DNA of 16,963 bases from Verrucomicrobiales bacterium. GTDB taxonomy: Bacteria > Verrucomicrobiota > Verrucomicrobiia > Limisphaerales > JAFMIX01. Positions 14,026 to 16,963 of the stretch are shown here, piece by piece. Every line of letters starts with the position of its first letter. Within the stretch, counting starts at the first letter, position 1. The DNA lies in contig JAFMIX010000012.1 in assembly GCA_017853785.1 (NCBI GenBank), positions 1 to 16,963 of the forward strand, read 5' to 3'. Under the pieces are notes generated by a model, which saw only the letters and a list, made by a program, of their open reading frames with translations, made no database searches and was not told the origin of the DNA. Both the position numbers and the translations under genes were made by a program.

Positions 14026-15653
14026 GGCTTGGCGGGCGCGTTGGTGGTGCCGGGCGAGGCAGCTTGCTTTTCCAGCGCCGCAATTTTTTCCGCGAGCGCT
14101 TGCCGGCCCGGCCATCCGGGCGATTCCTCCAGCAGCTTGCGGTAGTTGGCGATGGCTTCGGGGGTGCGGTCGGCGGCGAGGAGTTTCGTGCCGAGGTCGA
14201 GCCGGAGGCGGAGGCGTTGCTGGGGCGAAGGGTGCAGCGCCAGCGCGGCCTGCGTAGCGCGGATGGCGGAGGCGGGCTTGCCGAGCGCGGCTTGGAGGGT
14301 GGCGAGTTTTTCCGTGAGGACGGCGCTCCGTTTGGTGAGCGGGATCTCGTCCAGATAATCAAGGGCCTTCAGCACCGGCATCTTGCGATAAAGATTCAGG
14401 TTGATGGCCTTGAGGTGCGACCATTCAAGAAAGGGACTGCAGCGGCGCTCAAGGTCGAGTTGCTGGGCTTGCGGATCTTTGCCGAAGGGGCGGTAGAGCG
14501 GGTCGCCGATGACGGTGGTCTGCCAGGACAAGGTGGTTTGGGCGGCATACGCGGCTTCGCCAAAGGTGAAGCCGTAGATGCAGAACCGCCCGAAGAAGGC
14601 ACCGATGTCCGGCGTGCCTTCGAGATACGGCTCGGCCACGCAGCCCATGGTGGCGGTGACGCCGTTGGCGAGGAGGGGGCCGCACCAATTGCGGTTCGTG
14701 GCGCGCAGTGTTTCGGCGCTGTAGGAATGCAGGTGGTAGGCGAAGGCGCCGGGCATGAATTCCGTGGCGGGATCCTGGAACGGCCCGGAGACATTGGCGT
14801 CATACCACCCGGCATACAGCGCGAGATGGCTCACGGGAAAATCCGCCGGCAAGGTGGTGCCGTTGGTGTCCACGATGGTTTCAAAGCCGGCAAAGCGCGC
14901 GATCTCCGCCGCACCACGCATCCAGTCATCGCCGACCTTGAAGCTGCCTTCGGTGATGCTGCGCGTGTCGAAATAGGCGCGCCCCCACAGGCCGTTGGTC
15001 TCGGCAAAGAGGGCGTGGTCCACCAACGCGCGGGCGATGGCGGCGGTGGGGCCATCGAGGCGGGAGACCATGAGGAGGTTGTTGGTGGGATTGAGGTTGA
15101 GGGCGTTGGTGGTGGTGTAGTAGGGATTGCGCAACGGCCCGGCGCAGGGAAGTTTCTGCGCGAGGACGGGCAGGCAGGCGAGTTCGCTGTCCACTGCGGC
15201 TTCGTTGCGGCGCATTTCGAGGCGGACTTTGTCCGAGCCCGGCTCGACGAGGTCGAGGTCTTCCTTGATGTGCAGCGGCACGCCGTAGCAGAGAACGGCG
15301 TAACGGATCTTGGAGGTCAAAACTTTCTGGACCGTGCGCGCAGCCGTGCCGTTGGTGGCGGGGAGGGTTTCCGCACCGACGTGCCAGAGCTTTTCGGATT
15401 CGAGCTTTTGCGCGAGGGGCTGTTGCAGCGAGGCGTGAAATTCCTGCCGGGAAATGCTTTCGTTGGTGGACAGCGGAAAGCCGAACACCTGCCCCGCCGG
15501 CACAGCGCGGAGCTTGGCGTAATGTTCGGCGACGCCTTTGGATTCCGGCAGGGCGGAGTTGTAGATGACCACCACTTCGTTGCCCCGATTGGCGGCGCGC
15601 AACGGCAACACCGCCAGTAGCGCCACCAATGCGATTTGTTTGATCAGCTTCAT
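14022..15653 (-). CDS. Exported TIGR03790-family protein of unknown function
   Basis: A 543-residue protein with a signal peptide: basic MKLIK, hydrophobic core to about 18, likely cleavage after LRA at 20. It should act outside the cytoplasmic membrane. The body (about 25-390) fits TIGR03790, a family found once per genome in scattered bacteria including Verrucomicrobiota, and of unknown function. Landmarks are VVVIYNSALPESKGVAEHYA at 27-46, YAVLCYGVPLHI at 118-129, ALYAGWYD at 278-285, ATMGCVAEPYLEG at 334-346 and VIGDPLYRPF at 381-390. A C-terminal part (about 425-530) is helical with a TPR-like pattern (AIRATQAALALHP, AIANYRKLLEESP). The ATG directly follows the stop of the MBL gene and its own stop overlaps tatD. 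The family name is from memory and is well supported by these motifs; the function is unknown. Confidence 0.85.
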   Translation of the reverse strand: MKLIKQIALVALLAVLPLRAANRGNEVVVIYNSALPESKGVAEHYAKLRAVPAGQVFGFPLSTNESISRQEFHASLQQPLAQKLESEKLWHVGAETLPATNGTAARTVQKVLTSKIRYAVLCYGVPLHIKEDLDLVEPGSDKVRLEMRRNEAAVDSELACLPVLAQKLPCAGPLRNPYYTTTNALNLNPTNNLLMVSRLDGPTAAIARALVDHALFAETNGLWGRAYFDTRSITEGSFKVGDDWMRGAAEIARFAGFETIVDTNGTTLPADFPVSHLALYAGWYDANVSGPFQDPATEFMPGAFAYHLHSYSAETLRATNRNWCGPLLANGVTATMGCVAEPYLEGTPDIGAFFGRFCIYGFTFGEAAYAAQTTLSWQTTVIGDPLYRPFGKDPQAQQLDLERRCSPFLEWSHLKAINLNLYRKMPVLKALDYLDEIPLTKRSAVLTEKLATLQAALGKPASAIRATQAALALHPSPQQRLRLRLDLGTKLLAADRTPEAIANYRKLLEESPGWPGRQALAEKIAALEKQAASPGTTNAPAKP

Positions 15654-16439
15654 TCAGTATTCAAAATCCACTTTCAATCCGTCCCACGCGAACCAGATGC
15701 CGGGCGGCAGTTCCGCCTGCGCCACATCGTGGTCGTAATCATGCGTGAGGTGGGTGAAGAACGTCCGTTCCGCACCGATGCGCCGGGCTGCTGTGAGCGC
15801 CTCGTCCAAGCACATGTGCGTGGGATGCCACCTCGGCCGCAGCGCATCCAGCACGCAGACCTCCACCCCGCGGATGTGGTTCAAGGCTTCGACCGTTACT
15901 TCCTTACAATCGCTCAAATACGCCAGCCGCTTTTTTCCGCCCTGCATGAAGAGGTAGCCGTTCGTCTGTGTCGCGCCGTGCGGCAGCGCGAACGGCGTGA
16001 TGGTCAGGTCGCCAAGGGTGAAAGGCCCGGTCACGACGCGTTCCTCGGGGATAAAATAACCTTTCGGCCAGGGCCCGGCGTGGAAGGCGTATTTGAAGAC
16101 GCGCCGCAGGTTCTGCATCGTCTCCTCACTGGCGTAGATCGGCAACGCGCCACCGCGCAAGTCACAGAACCGCCGGCAATCATCCAGCCCCAGGATGTGG
16201 TCGGCGTGCGCATGGGTGAAGATCACGGCGTCGAGCCAGGAGATTTTTTCGCGCAAGCACTGGACGCGGAATTCCGGGGTGGTATCTACGACCAGCTTGG
16301 TGGCGGGCGTGGCGATGTAGATGGACGGACGCGTGCGCCAGTTCTTGGGGTTGGCGAGAAATTCCGGGGGATACTCCTTGCCGATGAGCGGCACGCCCTG
16401 TGAAGTTCCGCTGCCCAGAAATGTGAACGAAAACGACAT
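15654..16439 (-). CDS. MBL-fold metallohydrolase, PhnP-like
   Basis: Predicted metallo-beta-lactamase-fold hydrolase or phosphodiesterase of 261 residues. It opens with FTFLGSGTSQGVPLIG (5-20), the signature of the PhnP/RNase Z-like branch. Metal motifs are FTHAHADHILGLDD at 74-87, ALPHGATQTNGY near 151-162 (His154), YLSDCKE at 174-180 (Asp177), HPTHMCLDEA at 205-214 and FTHLTHDYDH at 228-237. PhnP acts on cyclic phosphate esters and relatives on other phosphodiesters, but no phn genes lie near, so the substrate is open. I use ATG 16439; a longer frame to 16541 is in the promoter region. The stop codon TGA is directly followed by the ATG of the TIGR03790 gene. It heads the operon and is divergent from the HNH gene. 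Confidence 0.93.
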   Translation of the reverse strand: MSFSFTFLGSGTSQGVPLIGKEYPPEFLANPKNWRTRPSIYIATPATKLVVDTTPEFRVQCLREKISWLDAVIFTHAHADHILGLDDCRRFCDLRGGALPIYASEETMQNLRRVFKYAFHAGPWPKGYFIPEERVVTGPFTLGDLTITPFALPHGATQTNGYLFMQGGKKRLAYLSDCKEVTVEALNHIRGVEVCVLDALRPRWHPTHMCLDEALTAARRIGAERTFFTHLTHDYDHDVAQAELPPGIWFAWDGLKVDFEY

Positions 16440-16447
16440 CGCCCGGG

Positions 16448-16456
16448 AAAATAGCA
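16448..16456 (-). promoter_or_regulatory. Extended -10 element for the MBL-TIGR03790-tatD operon
   Basis: On the minus strand, TGC immediately before TATTTT (16448-16453) forms an extended -10 element. A weak -35 candidate (TTCGCC) lies 17 bases further up. The start would fall close to the ATG at 16439, giving a very short leader. Confidence 0.32.
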
Positions 16457-16530
16457 GAACCGGCAAGGGCGGCGAATAAAATGATTCCGCACCAACCGCC
16501 GCCGCTAACCGCGCCACTACCGTGGCAAGA

Positions 16531-16560
16531 TTGACACCCAACTGGCGGGCGTGCTAGCCT
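16531..16560 (+). promoter_or_regulatory. Promoter of the HNH endonuclease gene
   Basis: TTGACA (16531-16536), a consensus -35 box, an 18-base spacer and TAGCCT (16555-16560), a TAnnnT -10 box. Transcription would start near 16567, about ten bases before the ATG at 16577. No Shine-Dalgarno site is visible. Confidence 0.5.
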
Positions 16561-16576
16561 CGCGTAAAGTTTGGTT

Positions 16577-16963
16577 ATGACCTCGATGTTGAACCAACAT
16601 GTGCTGGTGCTGAACCGTCTCTGGCAGGCAGTCAACATCTGCACCGCCCGCCGGGCTTTGACGCTGCTGTTTCAAGGCCACGCCGAAGCCGTCCTCAACG
16701 CGCAGGACGGTTCGTTCCAGACCTACGATTTCTCCGAATGGCACGACCTCTCGCAGCAAGAGCCGCATCCCGAGAGCGTCCAAAGCATCTGCTTCAAGAT
16801 CCGCGTGCCGCGCGTCATCCTGCTCGTCATGTATGACCGCTTGCCGAAGAAGGAAGTGAAGTTCACCCGCCACAACATCTTCGAGCGCGACAAAAACACC
16901 TGCCAATACTGCGGGAAAGTTTTCGAGCGCGAACAGCTCAACCTCGACCACGTCATCCCGCGC
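16577..16963 (+). CDS. HNH endonuclease family protein, partial (3' end outside window)
   Basis: The first 129 codons of an open frame that runs off the right edge. The N-terminal part (1-95) has the pattern MTSMLNQHVLVLNRLWQAVN of small bacterial HNH proteins that precede the nuclease motif with a conserved helper domain. The nuclease starts with FTRHNIFERDKNTCQYCGK at about 96-114, where Cys109 and Cys112 begin a zinc-binding pair, and continues with LNLDHVIPR at 121-129, holding the His of the HNH motif. The second CxxC and the final His lie outside. Relatives are widespread, single chromosomal genes of unclear role; nothing seen here ties it to restriction or phage defence. The ATG at 16577 fits a good promoter. 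Confidence 0.9.
   Translation, partial: MTSMLNQHVLVLNRLWQAVNICTARRALTLLFQGHAEAVLNAQDGSFQTYDFSEWHDLSQQEPHPESVQSICFKIRVPRVILLVMYDRLPKKEVKFTRHNIFERDKNTCQYCGKVFEREQLNLDHVIPR

Noticed and set aside
14064..15620. A 518-codon plus-strand frame
   Set aside because: Antisense to the TIGR03790 gene, which has a signal peptide and family motifs; the composition is typical of a mirror frame.

Overview
The window is high-GC bacterial DNA, gene-dense and chromosomal in character. It most resembles a member of the Verrucomicrobiota (Pedosphaera/Limisphaerales-like). That placement rests on the style of the proteins (an Obg with a long insertion, a TIGR03790-family exported protein, a SMUG1-type uracil-DNA glycosylase), the scarcity of Shine-Dalgarno sites, and promoters of the TTGnnn-16/18-TAnnnT type. 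It is an inference; no marker gene in the window settles it. I saw no tRNA, rRNA, CRISPR array, insertion sequence or prophage.

Layout. (1) 115-3714, minus strand: an information-processing block read from right to left: an HU/IHF-type nucleoid protein, histidyl-tRNA synthetase, ribosomal proteins L21 and L27, then the Obg GTPase. A strong terminator separates L27 from Obg. (2) 3878-5755, plus: SMUG1-type uracil-DNA glycosylase, then cysteine synthase with its own terminator. (3) 5848-7202, plus: transcription terminator Rho, with a structured leader and a terminator. (4) 7219-12668, plus: a WYL-domain transcription regulator, a 940-residue FAD/Fe-S dehydrogenase of the YdiJ type, a RluA-family pseudouridine synthase two bases behind it, and a UPF0173 metal-dependent hydrolase. 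(5) 12669-13212: a lower-GC stretch holding a small reading frame broken by one in-frame TGA. (6) 13213-16439, minus: a tightly packed three-gene operon of metallo-beta-lactamase-fold hydrolase, exported TIGR03790 protein and TatD-type nuclease, whose junctions are a 0-base gap and a 4-base overlap. (7) 16531 to the window end, plus: an HNH endonuclease cut by the edge.

Most genes are core housekeeping functions in translation, transcription termination, DNA repair and sulfur assimilation. The least explained parts are the MBL-TIGR03790-TatD operon, the Obg insertion, the multi-hairpin rho leader and the broken small gene. I did not find a convincing defence island or wholly new system.
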